A stretch of DNA of 64,000 nucleotides from Oopsacas minuta. Lineage: Eukaryota > Porifera > Hexactinellida > Lyssacinosida > Leucopsacidae. Location: positions 211,084-275,083 of the forward strand of contig JAKMXF010000315.1 of the NCBI GenBank assembly GCA_024704765.1, given 5' to 3'. The notes under the pieces were generated by a model, which was given only the letters and a program-made list of their open reading frames with translations, was not told the DNA's origin and made no database searches. Positions 1-12,362 of the stretch are shown here, in pieces (the first letter of the stretch is position 1; each line of letters begins with the position of its first letter). The translations under genes and the position numbers were made by a program.

Positions 1-2114
1 GAGTAAAGTCATTTATATTCCTGATAATTGAATCAAAATCGGCATGCTCATATAGCAATTTAGTAACTAGGTAATACTATACTATTGAAAAAATGGATAT
101 TGGATTTCAGAATAACTAGACGTGCTAGAGAAATTCTGATTGCAGATTCGAGTTCAGCATTCAAATGTATGCTAAGATCAATGTATGTGATCTCTGATGA
201 GAAATCTTGTTGAGTTGTGTAATTTATAAGATATGTATTTCGCCAATTATATGACCTTTGAATAATCGTAGAAGATTTTTGAAACAGCAAAAGGGGGTAA
301 TCAATACTCTGATTCCGAATTTGTAAGATCAAATCTTCTCCAGTATTTTCTTCTATTAATATTATTTAGTCAACTGATAATTATTGCATTCAATTGAACA
401 TTATATGGACTAGATAATCATATTTGATTGTCAGTGTTATGTTTGATGGATTTATAATCCGCGCGGGGGAGGATGAAATATGTTGATTACGGTGAATCAG
501 ATGAATTGAAACCAAGATTTCTACAAATCGGTCCTTACAACTCAGATGTCTTACCAATATTGCTTCCAATTTGAGTTCGACTTGAAAAATGTGTTAAATA
601 CAATTGGAATTCATATATAAGACTTCACAATAACTTATGCATTTTGGACTAGGCGTATTGTTTTCTATCTAGTTAACGTACAGCCTAAGCTATTCGAATA
701 TCTCCATCATTCTTTTTAAAGTTTGTCGTTCTGAAGCCATATTCACTAAGAAGTTATGAACTAGGTTCGAACTTAGCAGTGGTGTTTTTCCTAAAACCGT
801 GGACGTTGTGCGCTCCCTCATTAAAGTAAAAACGGGCTCCAGTAAAGTGTTGGTGAATAGCGCCCCCTCGCCCAAAACACCACTAAACTTAGTATTTTCC
901 CTAAGAGGTAATTTCGAACTTGAGTACCAACTTTTTACTATGATGATTTAGAAAACATTGATTATATTTGTTGACACGAATTGCTTGAAAATGGATAATT
1001 ATCATTATCATCATCAGTCTCGCATAACAGACCCATCTTAGTTAATTATCTATTTAGTTATCAAACCTTTCTTGTAACGAAAATAGGATAATGTTGGACA
1101 CAGTATTGAAATATTTGTCGTTATTTTACATTATAGTATGATTATAAACTATCGATTTGTGATTAGATTTGCGTAGCTGCATTGATCTGCATGAGTTCTA
1201 TCCGTAGATACTAATATATATAGAATCCCTGTTGCGTAATATGAACGGATATTTGATTTGATACCGCTAGACTTGACAAGAACCACCAAAGAATTTCAAA
1301 TTTACTGAAATATTTAGAGTAGTTATATATTCATTTGTATATTCCATGTAAATAATAGCATTGCATGAATGAAAAAATAAGTATTAGTAGAATTACATGG
1401 AATGAATTTAATATACCTAGTGATTATATTAAATTTACTTCTCGCATTAGAGAGAATGACGATTTTCCCATTTGAATATTAGCCTTTTATTTCAATTTGG
1501 GGCGTAAATTACCACACCATCCGAAAACCTAGCGCTAAAGTAGCCTTAAGCTCCCTTTTGAGAAGAAATTTGAACAAATTACAAGCTAAATCTTCTTTCA
1601 CAGCTTCTCAGATAACCGAGTTCTCGGACAATTGTGTGTGTACTTGATGGATATGAGGATTGGTATTGCAGAAATGGTACATTTTACCTGATTAAATATA
1701 TTGCGGATTGCTAGAATAACAAGTTATCAATCACTATGAGCTAAAACATTTATTAAAATTGCGAATGTTTTTCTCTAGTAAGCATATATTTGTAGCTTAT
1801 CCTTTACTTGATCCTTGTAATGGCGTAATGTCCTTATAGTTGGTTCGTTGACTCGTGTCAAAAATACATTCCATTTAGTTCAGAAATTTGCAGTGTTCAC
1901 ATTCAAATGATTCCTACACTTGCGCGCATAGCTTGCTACGTCGCTGCGCGATGTACGGAATTATCCTTGAGTTTTGTCCCATGTTTAGCATAAGTATGAA
2001 TCAGCTAGATTCGTCAGTGCTTTTGTGTCGCTAGGCAACGGTATACACTTGACAGTTCGTACTTTTTGTAATGAAAAATCTAGAACTCTAAATTTCTAAA
2101 AATCCATTAGCTTA
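1..2114. other. intergenic, no gene recognised
   Basis: I see no supportable gene or element here. Short reading frames are present, including one on the minus strand near 690-875, but none has a recognisable domain. The last 200 bases (about 1920-2060) are locally richer in CG dinucleotides than the surroundings and run up to the Tc1-like insertion. Confidence 0.5.
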
Positions 2115-2116
2115 TA

Positions 2117-3458
2117 CAGGATGTAACATAATTGATGACTACTTCACTGTTCCTATATACTATACAGCCGCACTCACATTTATTTAACTATAGTAAAAGT
2201 TTTGCCATTATCCGATTATATAAATCCTTTGGTACCATAATTTATGCATTTTCGAACTAATGTTCATGTCTATGTCCCAAAGTTTTTAATAGTTTATGCT
2301 CCCTAATATCTTAGCAGTATCATGGTCAAATAACACAAGATCAATATTAGAAACCAGGCTGTAGGGATGTTATTAGGTGGGATAACGCAAAGACGCGTTT
2401 GCAATTTACTTGGAGCATCCTTGCGTACTGTGGACGATGGTGGACCCAATACCAGAAGGGAATCTCATTGGAAAATAAATGTGGTAGAGGACGGAAGGTT
2501 TCCTTATCAAAAATTGGAAAAAATCATCTCTTCTAAGTCACTAACAAAGAAACACCAATCTACAAGAAAATTGTCAAGAAAACTTAAGTCTAAGGGTATT
2601 ATAGCATCACATATGACTGTCCAAAGGCATCTCAAAAATTCTATTGGGGCAACTAGTTATAAAAGACCACTTCAGCCAAGATTATCCGAAAAACAGATTA
2701 AAGTTCGGATTTCTTTCTGTAACAGAGAGTCAATTGGGCTGTTCAAGATTGGTGTATGGTGTTATTTTCTGATGAATCCCCCTATGAATTATTCCACACA
2801 CCTAATAGACAAAATGATTGTGTATGGGCAAGGGAGAAAGAATCAGTGGCCCTCTTGAGAAAATTAAATTTCCTTCTAAGGTACATATTTGGGAAATGAT
2901 GTCATACAATGCGATATGAGAACTGCATATTATACCTAAGTCCTGTACAGTTACTGCAAAATATTATATCGGAGAAATACTGAAGAAGTCTCTGAAGATC
3001 GCACTAAGGAGGAAAAGGAAGACTGGATCTGTTCTAGTCAGAAGATTACTCCCAAACATGTCCAGGTACATCTTTCAGCAGGACGGGGCACCAGCTCTTA
3101 ATGCCATAAAGACTCAAGATTGGTGTAAAGACAATTTTAATTCCTTTTGGGAGAAGGAATTTGGCCAGGCAACTCGCCAGACTTAAACCCAATAGAGAAT
3201 TTATGGCCCATCATCCAAAGCAAAATTAATGAAATGGAAGTAGCAACCAATCTAAATATGCTTGAAAAACAGCTGAAACTGGCATGGTCTCAGATTTCCC
3301 CTGAGATTCTCGACAATCTGGTGAGTGGTATGCCCGAAATGATTGAAACATGTCTCAAATATAAAGGCGGATATATAGGAAATAGATTGGACAGTGAATT
3401 CATCGAACGTTAATTTATGCATATTTTTTCTGTAAGTCATCAATTATATTGCACCCTG
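2117..3458 (+). mobile_element. Tc1-like element, degenerate (DD37E-type spacing)
   Basis: Both ends carry TIRs of about 28 bp: the left starts CAGGATGTAACATAATTGAT and the reverse complement of the right starts CAGGGTGCAATATAATTGAT. TA dinucleotides flank both ends (2115-2116 and 3459-3460), the hallmark target duplication of the Tc1/mariner superfamily. The total of 1342 bp is a normal full length for the superfamily. The body encodes a broken plus-strand transposase. The element sits in a locally CG-richer stretch that continues on both sides. Confidence 0.9.
2367..3413 (+). pseudogene. Tc1-like transposase relic
   Basis: Transposase of the DNA cut-and-paste type, broken by frameshifts and stops. 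A helix-turn-helix region lies near 2367-2500 (TQRRVCNLLGASLRTV). Then comes a segment ending near 2800 with a SDESPYELF-like first-aspartate motif (2765-2790). The second catalytic motif, QQDGAPA, is near 3079-3100, and NSPDLNPIENLW with the catalytic glutamate is at 3174-3209. After allowing for one frameshift near 3155, the spacing between the second aspartate and the glutamate is about 37 residues, matching the DD37E group rather than classical Tc1 DD34E. The C-terminal end (GMPEMIETCLKYKGGYIG) is typical. It cannot encode a working protein as it stands. Confidence 0.88.
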
Positions 3459-3460
3459 TA

Positions 3461-4850
3461 CAAGCAAGCTACACTTAGTTGCGTTGCGCGGCACGCGTAC
3501 CCTTTGTGTTCGCGGTCAACTGGCATTTGAGACGTGCTGGCCTCTCTGTAGCGTTTTCATTTTCTAACCCTGAATCGCGAACATGTTCGTTGTTGCTTGA
3601 GACGGACAGTATATTCAATAACACTTGTCTGTTAAAATATGACAGTTTATTATGAAACTGGTTCTTAAGCCTAGCTTCTCTTACGGTAGGATCATTGAGT
3701 CGATTATCTTTTATCCTCTGGTCTTCGTTTTGATGTATTTTCTTGGGTTCAAGTTTACTTATTCGAGGAATTTTGGTATGCAAAGACGTAAAATGTGTCA
3801 AGTTGTAAATTTCAGTGTTATAAATATTCTAAATGTATAGTATTCTATACTTACACAGTGAATTTGATCAATAGTGCAATTGTAATTTTATTGGTCACTT
3901 CATATGCACATTAACAAACATAGTTATATTTATCCTCAATCCAGTGGGGTGACGTAGCATGGTTACACGTTTAACAAATTGAAATTTGAAAATTTTGCGT
4001 AATTGGAACCATTGCATTCTAATTGGACTGTGTTAACACCTATATTATATGATCACCACAATTGGTGATCGATGAGTGATTCTCCAGCAATGGTTGCTAA
4101 ACATTGTAGCAAATTCTTGAGCGAAATTTCGAAAGGTATATCGCAGCAATGCACTAAAAGATCTCTGATTGATAATATCTACTAGCATTTAGATCAGAAA
4201 AATGCTTCGGTCAGTTTGCTTGTCATGATATCTTACAAAGTTTTCTAGAATGGGACTGCTTTGCTCATTTCCAACTCCCACGACTGGAAGGGGTTATCCT
4301 CTAATTGTCAGCGCTTCACACTCTACTCATTTCCACCTCTACCAGAATCTAATGTACAACGAATTGAATTCTGCAAGATCATGCGGCTTTAATCAATTCG
4401 TAAAATGTCGAACTATCAATAATATATAGTTTCTTCAGTATTCAGACACTCTAGAATTCGTTTTCCGACAATGGGATCTTATTATGAGAAGCGAAAAGAA
4501 TTATGTATGGATTTTTGGAGTGCATTTCCATTAGTCTTCATCACAGTAAAGAAAGTTATCAAACAAATATTAGGGAAACCTTTGTGTTAAGATGTAATGA
4601 TATCAATACATTACTAGATATTTTATGATATTGCGATAATCCTCAATGATTGAAATATAAACTCTGCCTTGATTCTGGACGAGATTTTCTCAAACTTGTA
4701 CCTAGCTTAAGGAATGAGAATTCTGTAGATAAGCTAATCAATTTTTGTATGGTAAAGTTTCTGAAATTGTTATAACTTTTAGCGGATTTTCAGTCCAATC
4801 AAATAAGCAATTTTCTGGCAAACTTTGATGTCACACTTTCGTTGATCTCA
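3461..4850. other. no gene recognised
   Basis: A CG-richer patch at 3470-3620 continues the one left of the Tc1-like insertion, so the two halves were once adjacent. A 108-codon minus-strand frame at 3475-3801 is charged and has no recognisable motif. The rest is AT-rich without supportable features. Confidence 0.45.
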
Positions 4851-4859
4851 AAGTTGAGT

Positions 4860-6520
4860 GTATTTCGATCGTTTTAATGGCAGGGTGGTATCGATGCATC
4901 TGGTGTACTTGGATTGTCGCCTAGGTTAAACGAGAATCAGAATACATGCAGATCGATTCTTCTATATTCAACAATGTTCGACAAACTTCCTACAGTCTAC
5001 AGGGTTCATCTTAACTTCTGCCAAAAAGGTGATTATGTATTATCTAACATTTATTGTTGAATATCTCACTTTAGTGTTGTGACTTCGTCCAACACTATGC
5101 CATCGGAAAAAATCTGTAAGAGTAAAGATTTCTAGTGCATCTGCTCGATGAATTCTTTCAAAGGACACTGAAAACCTTTCTTTGAAACGAACCAGGGATG
5201 AATCACTTACTTGTACCTTCAGCGAAAAGAGTTAATGAAATCGTCGACTTCTCACCTGGCTCAAATCTGTGAATCCTAAAACGATCATGGTTTCTGATGA
5301 AAGGACTTTCACTATTGAGGTAAGATCATGTCTTAAAATTCTTCTATCCATTGCACATCACGAAAGGATATACCTGAAATGTTTAGAACTGTTCAGAAGA
5401 GTCAACATCCGAAGAGTATTATTGTTTGGGCATGAATTACTGTGATTGGTAATACTCCCTTGGTTTTCGTCTGGGATTGAACCAAAATAAGTGCTCAGAT
5501 GTACCAAGACCTCCTTTTGGAGCAATTAACCGATTACCAACTCTGTGATGAATAGAAACAAATGTATATTTCAACAGGATGGTATACCGCTGAAATTTCT
5601 CCACATTGGCTATCTGTCAATGTGCCGGTGATTTTGGCCGCGAAGAATGGCCCGCTTCAAGTCCGGACCTTTTCCATGCGACTATTATTTATGTAAATAG
5701 GATGCCCAGGTAAATACTCACATGTACAACTATGTTAAATCACATAAAGGAGCTCTGAAATAGGCGTTGAAAGAATTAGACCAAGAAGAAGTTGCTTGTG
5801 CTTAATTTATTTACAATTTGGATTATGAGATGTATAAATGGAAGGACGCAGATTTGAGATAAGCAAATGCTATTAGATACTATTGTTTGAATGCATAATT
5901 TTGTAGCAAAACTTATGACGCATCCTGTACAGGTGTGTTCCAAAAATCACCCAATTGATTTTATGGGCGTTGAAGATCCCACTCCAATAGGAATATGGAT
6001 GTAAATTCAATTGATAGATTCAATATTCAAGAGTTTCATTTGATGTTAGGAGTGGGACAAAAGTTATATGATGCCATACCAATAACAATGTCTGAGGAAG
6101 AGATACTCACCCATGAATCTCTACTAAGACATATTATGAATCAACGGAGCACATACCATTGGTATACACTTGAAGGAAATTCAATAGATAAACTGCTCAG
6201 GATGTGTAATGGACTGGCTTCCCTCCTTCAAACTCTCTCTTCATTCCCCTGAAGAATTTTAGTGATGTGGTTGAATCATGCTTTGGAACAAATATTGAAA
6301 GTGAATACATTGATCAGATTTATCAATTAGAAGATGCTTTTAATCAAACAGGGCTACCCCATGTTCAACTAAAGTCCATGTTGTCAGACGCCACATTCTA
6401 CCTTTTGCTCAAAACTACCTTCTTTGGGGAAGGGTCTGAAGTATGTATCAGAAAAGCTATTGAATTATCTTAGCTCGATTTTGAAGTTCTGGAATAGATA
6501 CAAATGTGATGAGGATCTTG
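4860..6520 (+). pseudogene. relic of the unclassified GNS-type transposon protein, split by a mariner
   Basis: This is a decayed copy of the same protein family as the one at 12670-14150. Left of the mariner insertion a frame reads MAGWYRCIWCTW (from about 4878), matching MPGRHPCPWCTW of the better copy. Right of it, 5995-6252 encodes EFHLMLGVGQKLYDAI and LEGNSIDKLL, and 6267-6473 encodes VESCFGTNIESEYIDQIYQLEDAF. These align in order with ELHLLLGVSQILYDVI, FEGNSMRILL and VSSCFGISRYTPEFHERIFEFEEAY of the other copy. Stops and frameshifts separate the pieces. No terminal repeats were found, so the copy is older than the one at 11.7 kb. Confidence 0.75.
5000..5927 (+). mobile_element. mariner-type relic inserted in older transposon
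   Basis: Imperfect TIRs are visible: the left starts CAGGGTTCATCTTAACTTCT (after TA at 4998-4999) and the reverse complement of the right starts CAGGATGCGTCATAAGTTTT (before TA at 5928-5929). At 928 bp it is internally shortened. Plus-strand remnants of a transposase include VSDERTF (5298-5320), FQQDG (5570-5585) and a PCDYYL motif near 5675-5690. Many stops make it inactive. It interrupts the older transposon relic, which gives a relative age. Confidence 0.75.
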
Positions 6521-6529
6521 AAATTTTCC

Positions 6530-8215
6530 TAAATGTGTAATAATGCAGTTTGTGAAACCAATTTCACAAATTAATCCATATCACAGTCAAACTTATTTGT
6601 GATTTTGTTTACTTGTTATGGTAATTGCCAAAAGTAATCATATCTATTATCCATTATTTATGAAAAAATATTTTGAGAATATAGTTTTAACACCAAATTT
6701 TAAAATCACACTCGCAAAAATCTTGTGTTGGAAATATATTTGTCAAAATAGTTTCGTAATCAAAAAAATATTCTGTGCTCAGCCTGTAAATTTCGTAGGG
6801 TGTATTTTTTTTACCGTAATCACGATTTCAGAGACCCATGATAGATAGGTGTCGGATACATTAACCGCTTGGCCACAATTTTGCATGTCAATAATTCCTG
6901 AACGATTTGATCGATCGACTAGTTCAAAAATCAAAAGTACGTTCTATGGTACCTCTTACGAGAATAAACCTTTCACAATAAATACCCCGATTAGAAAACA
7001 TTGGAGAATATCTTACAGAATTTTTAATCTTTCCCAGGGTTGGGAGACACTGACCTTGACTGACAATTTTCCCGATATAGTGATGATCCAGGGTGGGTCT
7101 CCATTCCTATCGAATTATGATACCATACTCTACATCTGGACCTATAATGGCACTTACTTCCAAAAAATACACAAGCAGCTTGAAATTCTATTTATATGCA
7201 AATATTCGAATTTGACATTTTACAGTTGGCAATTCCTGAAGTACCATGGATAGCATAATTATTCAAAATTCATTATACCTCAAAAATTTATTTTTGCCGA
7301 ATAAGTCAGTCCAATACCTAATTTATACCCGACTTCCCACACCCTGATAATATATTTGATCTCTATCCATTTTTGATGTAATCTACCATACTCGAACATA
7401 GTTTTTTGCATTGTGTGCCTTGCATACCCCCAGTATACAAACATTCAGTATACAAACAAAATACTGAATAATAATACTGAATATTTTCATATCATCACAA
7501 ATTATGCCACTTTAAGCCTATTGCAACCATTATACATAGAGCGGTTCACTAAGTAATACGGTAGATAATTTTCAAGCTTATCAATGAGTATTTCATAAAA
7601 ATCATAGAATCGTTTTCTCAGGATGGTAGATTTCTTATTTGACAACTCTTGCCATTATATATTATTGTATTGATCATCAAGAATAGACCCACTATAGGGA
7701 CCATGAATTACAAATTTTTAAATTTTTATTTCAGTTGAGAATCCTGAAAATTATGGTAAAATCGGAATTCCTATACCCTAGTTATACATTTTGGTATAAT
7801 ATCTCATATCAATGCGACACTATTCTTCAATTATCTCATATCATTTGCTAAAATTTCAATGAATCTCGATTTATTATTGAATATTCAGAAATAGTAGTTA
7901 GCCATGTTCTCTATTGGAGCCCAACGACTAACCAACTTTTGTATTACAAACTTTTGATATTTTCTAAAAGTATCTATGGATTGAATTATCTATAGATCAT
8001 TTCATGCATTCACATTGAGATGATAAATGCAAATTTAATGTTCTATTAGACATCTAAGAATGAAAAGTTTAAATAAATATGTGGTAACCAGGGAAATATT
8101 TTGACACATTCCTACAACGTTATATTTGAATAATAATTGATGGTGCACAATTATGTACTATATTTATTCAGACAAAAATACACTGATTCTACAACAAAGA
8201 ACCATAAATGTACGA
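6530..8215. other. AT-rich, no gene recognised
   Basis: Reading frames at 6618-6848 and 6849-7253 have no recognisable domain and lack coding-like composition. No element ends were identified. Confidence 0.45.
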
Positions 8216-8235
8216 GGTCGCGTTGTTAGTCCAAA

Positions 8236-8646
8236 TTCGTATTAGTCCAAATTTGATATGTTTGCGTCAGTTTAAATATCAAAATTAGTATTAGCTCAAA
8301 TCTTTGGTGATGTTTGCGTAAATTGGATCTGGAGCAGGCTGTGAGTAGCTGAGGGTATTTAGAACTCACGTTGGAAGGTGTTAGAATTGGCAATTTCATG
8401 GATTATCTAGCTAGATTGGCTTGAGCTGAGAAGATGAGCATTTCAGGGGACAATTTGGATAACTGGTGTACTGTTTGACTGGATTCGAGTTGGATCTTGA
8501 GCAGACTATGAGTTGCTGGTAATTTTTATATTCAAAAGAACAAAAGTAAATGACTACATTCTTCCTTGTGGCGAAATTTCACCGTGAATGCCTGAACTCG
8601 ATCACCATAAATTTGAACTAATACCGATTTTGATATTTGGACTAAT
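8236..8646. repeat. inverted-repeat (MITE-like) element
   Basis: The left part near 8236-8315 contains ATTAGTCCAAAT and AAATATCAAAATTAGTATTA, followed by GCTCAAATCTTTGGTGATG. The right part near 8583-8646 reads as the reverse complement: ATTAGTCCAAATATCAAAAT, then CGGTATTAGTTCAAATTTAT and GGTGATCG. So 45-60 bp arms face each other across about 270 bp, and the left arm also shows internal duplication of the ATTAGTCCAAAT unit. There is no coding capacity. A small non-autonomous transposon is the likely reading; target duplication and exact ends are not resolved. Confidence 0.55.
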
Positions 8647-8649
8647 GCA

Positions 8650-9520
8650 TGCGCCCATACATCATGCACTCAGCAAATACCGCATCCCTGTTTATTTTCC
8701 GCACGCTTCATATTAGTTTGCTATAGTAATCCATTTATTCGGTCAAATACATGGAACTTTTGAAATATTTAAACTCAAATTTATTCTAATGGCGCCATGT
8801 TTCACGACCAGAGTTGACACATGCAGTTGATATTTTTTGAGTCTATGGCAAATTCATGAAGATGGTTGGTCATTCCGACCATTCACCCTTAATGTGTATT
8901 AGGTTTCAAGATGTTCAGAATACACTTTTTCTGCCACAATATACACAAATATACACAAAAATGTGGTTACTCGATAGACTAGCACATTCTATATTTTAGA
9001 TCGGCTTGTGTAACCCTGGAGACCAATTCGATCGTATGTAAATGATCATTTTGGGCTAACCAGTTTATATATATATGTGAAAGGCTGCTAATCGAAATAC
9101 TTCTACAGGGCAGGACAAAAACAACTGGCCGTAACAATTTACTTTGAATGTGCAGAATATTTTGGAGAGATTAACAAAACCTTATAACTATAGTGCTGAA
9201 TCAAAACATTTCCATTATTGGATTTTTAGAGTAAAATTCCCATCACATTCTTCAGAACTATTTCTTCCCGGAATGATTTGTAGGGTCTTCGGACTTGCTA
9301 TTTAGGTTTTAACAGTTCTCAGTCTGAAATTTCTTAATCCAACCATGAATTCTCGATTTCCAGGGCGCATTTTTGACTGTCTATATGCAAAATTTTTATG
9401 TAATTTCCTTGAAAGACCGAGATTCAAAAATTCTCTGAATTCACAAAGACTTGTACTGAATACTTTATTACTTCGTCTTTGGATTATCTAACATATCTTT
9501 AAAGAGAATATATAGAACAG
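8650..9520. other. no gene recognised
   Basis: AT-rich sequence between the small inverted-repeat element and the mariner at 9523. No supportable coding or structural feature was seen. Confidence 0.45.
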
Positions 9521-9522
9521 TA

Positions 9523-10830
9523 CAGGGTGGCTCATAAGTTCTGTGATATTTATGTTAATCCATTTATATATTCAAAATGTACTATTCATGATTGATGTTC
9601 TAATTAGACTAACACTATATGCTAATAATATGCTAGAAATAGCCGCTATTCTATATACCCTCCCCTCTTCTCAATTACAGCCTTTAATCTGCGAGGGAAG
9701 GCCTCAACCGCAGCACGCAGTGTTTCTTGAGGTATTTTAGCCCATTCTCTTCTCAATGATACCTTTAGAGATTCTACATTGTTGTGGGCCATAGCACAAG
9801 CTTTTGTCTCCACAATCAGCCAGATAGAGTAATCCATTGGATTCAAATCGGGGCTGTATGGAGGCCATTCGTCTTTGGGAATAAAATCGGGAATATTCTC
9901 TTTTAGCAATGCCTGAGTGACTTTGGAGGTGTGGGCGGGCACACCTTCCTGTTGAAACAGAAATGACTCTCCAGAAAATATGGACTGGCTTAGATCTTTC
10001 AGTACAGGTTCTAATATCAGTTCGCGATATGAGATTGAATTAATTTTAGCCCTGGCGGGACAAATATCAGGGATGTCTGACCAATTACTGAAATTCCAGC
10101 CCAACCATGATAGATTGTGGTTTTTAAGCTCGTCCGATTGTTATGCAGCTCGTCTGTGATTGCTTGAGAACTAGTTACTACTATTCTGTCATTTTGAGCT
10201 GTGTTAGCTTCCTCTATTGTAAATAATTTCTCGTCAGAAAGAGAATGTTGTTTATCTCGTAAATAGCGTGCCGCTTTAGCAGATCCTTACTCCTAACCAG
10301 TCTCTTTCCCATGATCTTACTAGAAAGGAAGTGCACTGTCTTCCTTTTGAATGATCTCATTCCTAATTGATTTTTAACGATTCTTTGGACAGATCGATGG
10401 GATAGTTTGAGGACTGATGTCATTTACGCATTGATCGTCGGGGATTTCTCCGAATTTGTTCCCGCACCGCCTTTCGCACCTTTGGAGTCACAACAGAACA
10501 CGAACGATCAGTCCTCGCCCTATCTTCAACTTTCCCAGTCTTCAAATATCTCTTAATGGCCCTTGTAATAAACATCCCTCTTTCCCTGGGCATTTTGAGA
10601 ATTTTAGAAATTTCCCTTGGTTTATGTCCCGCCTGAAATAATTTAATCATAGCACACCTATCGCTTTCCATAAGCTATTCAACACTGAAATGAAGTAAAT
10701 TAGGAAACTACTTATGAAATACTATTATTGAATATGTAGTAATGATATTCATTTGATAATACTATTGTTGTAGCATTAGAAATGAAAATTTACGAAATCA
10801 AAAATGTCACAGAGCTTGTGAGCCACCATG
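9523..10830 (-). mobile_element. DD37D-type mariner (maT-like), full length
   Basis: TIRs of about 30 bp: the left starts CAGGGTGGCTCATAAGTTCT (TA at 9521-9522) and the reverse complement of the right starts CATGGTGGCTCACAAGCTCT (TA at 10831-10832). The length of 1308 bp and the TA flanks are diagnostic for Tc1/mariner. The transposase lies on the minus strand. Both ends are intact, so this is a complete though probably inactive insertion. Confidence 0.93.
9646..10671 (-). pseudogene. mariner (DD37D-type) transposase, frameshifted
   Basis: The protein lies in three minus-strand segments. The N-terminal DNA-binding part (10671-10420) opens MESDRCAMIKLFQAGHKPRE and resembles a helix-turn-helix. 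A middle part lies at 10423-10214 (SHRSVQRIVKNQLGMRSFKR). The catalytic C-terminal part (10104-9646) carries FQQEGVPAHT and YSPDLNPMDYSIW. The spacing from the second catalytic position to the last aspartate is 37 residues, the DD37D arrangement of the maT group. The second catalytic aspartate is replaced by glutamate (QQE instead of QQD), which should inactivate the enzyme. Frame changes between the segments agree with a dead copy. Confidence 0.9.
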
Positions 10831-10832
10831 TA

Positions 10833-11699
10833 TTGCTTTGTTTGACTAATAGTTTAAGGTGGCCTGAAATGTGCACGGACCCCGTATTTTTGACACACTA
10901 TATATTAATTATTACAACCATATGTTGAAGTTACCTATTGATTTCTAATTCCGTATTAAATCAGACTTAATCCTCGAAGTTCAATTCTACTATACATTGG
11001 GTTAATTGTTAGTGGCTCTCTTGAATCACATTGTGTAACTAAGCGTCAAATGTATTTTAATAAATTTTTATGATTGATACACTACTTGAACCCCTGGTCC
11101 AAATCTGTTATCCCCTGAACAGACCAAATCTTTGGAGAGCATTAAAAAAAAATATGATCTTTTCTTAGATGATTATGAAGGTTTTAGGTAATACTGGCTC
11201 GTTCAGACTGCTTATATCATTGCATAGAAAAGAATCACCATACCCACGAGCAGATATACGTCACTCGTATTGAATACAAGTAGTAAATATTACAAGGTTT
11301 AACTTGAAAAATAATAAACACATCGATTAATTCATAAATCTGAATCCCCTTGCTCTGTTGGGAGAGAAATGAGACTTATTTTTCAAATTTATTGCGGGTT
11401 TCCCTCAAATCTTTATCTCATCCTACAAGTTCGATACAGAAAAACTATTTAGCTGTACAGGCAAACTTTTGAAGAATAGTTTAGCTCACTAGTTACAGAT
11501 AATGCTAATATACTAATATTCATTCAAAAGAATCTTTATTTATTCAATTACAAATATTAGCTAGCTTTACATTTGTGTATTGGATTATTATTTGTAGTTG
11601 GCTATTGATGAGATTTTGGATGCATAATGGTTTTAGAAATATATTGTAGTCAGTTGAACAATGGTTCTGTTTATCCTGTTGGTAGTTAAAGCTAAATCC
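10833..11699. other. no gene recognised
   Basis: AT-rich spacer between two DNA transposons. No supportable feature seen. Confidence 0.45.
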
Positions 11700-11703
11700 A
11701 TCT

Positions 11704-11930
11704 CACGGGTCGCTCAGATTCAAATATCGATCAAAAAAATACAGTTTATTCAAAACCTAGCTGGAGTGATAGAGTAGCATGTCTATTTCCCAAATATTCA
11801 TTATTTAAAATTATTCGTCCGCAAAAACAAAAATTTAGCCTAATTATATTTTTTCACCTAATTTCTAACACCTTCCATTTTGTGGTACTTACTCTTTGAA
11901 TTCAATTCATGTTAATTTGTAGTGTTATAT
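11704..11930 (+). repeat. left TIR of unclassified transposon
   Basis: Starts CACGGGTCGCTC. It runs past TTCATGTTAATTTGTAGTGT before diverging from the inverted right copy. Confidence 0.88.
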
Positions 11931-12362
11931 ATACACATGAATTGTAAGGATATTCTCCTTACTTGTCGTGTCTTCACACTTGAAAACATGTTGTTTAGTA
12001 CGGCATCCCTATTCAACTGCAAATACCATAAATATCGAATTTTAGAAAGCAAAATCTATATTTGGGATGGAATCCTTTGGAACAATTTTCAGTGACAAAC
12101 ATATGAAAGCGCGAAAGAAGGTATATCGCAATTGTTGTGTTAAAGTGGGGAACAATGGGGTAAATTTAATTCCAAGGTTACTAAAGATGTATGCACAGTT
12201 TTTATCAAAGAACTTTGACGATCTTAGCTGCATGATACCAATGTTCTCTGTGAGACTTGTGCAAATGGCTTGAGAAAACAGACAAGAATCTGAGTGCTGG
12301 AAATATTCCGAAACCTTTTTCTTGGATACTGCCAATAAAGAACACCAGACTAAGCTCTTGTT

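Noticed and set aside
690-875. 61-codon minus-strand frame
   Set aside because: No recognisable motif, no splice or promoter context; length is within chance expectation.
3475-3801. 108-codon minus-strand frame next to the Tc1-like element
   Set aside because: Charged low-complexity composition, no domain; kept only as a remark on the CG-richer patch.
6618-7253. Two adjacent plus-strand frames of 76 and 134 codons
   Set aside because: AT-driven composition and no recognised family; no supporting splice sites or conservation evidence.
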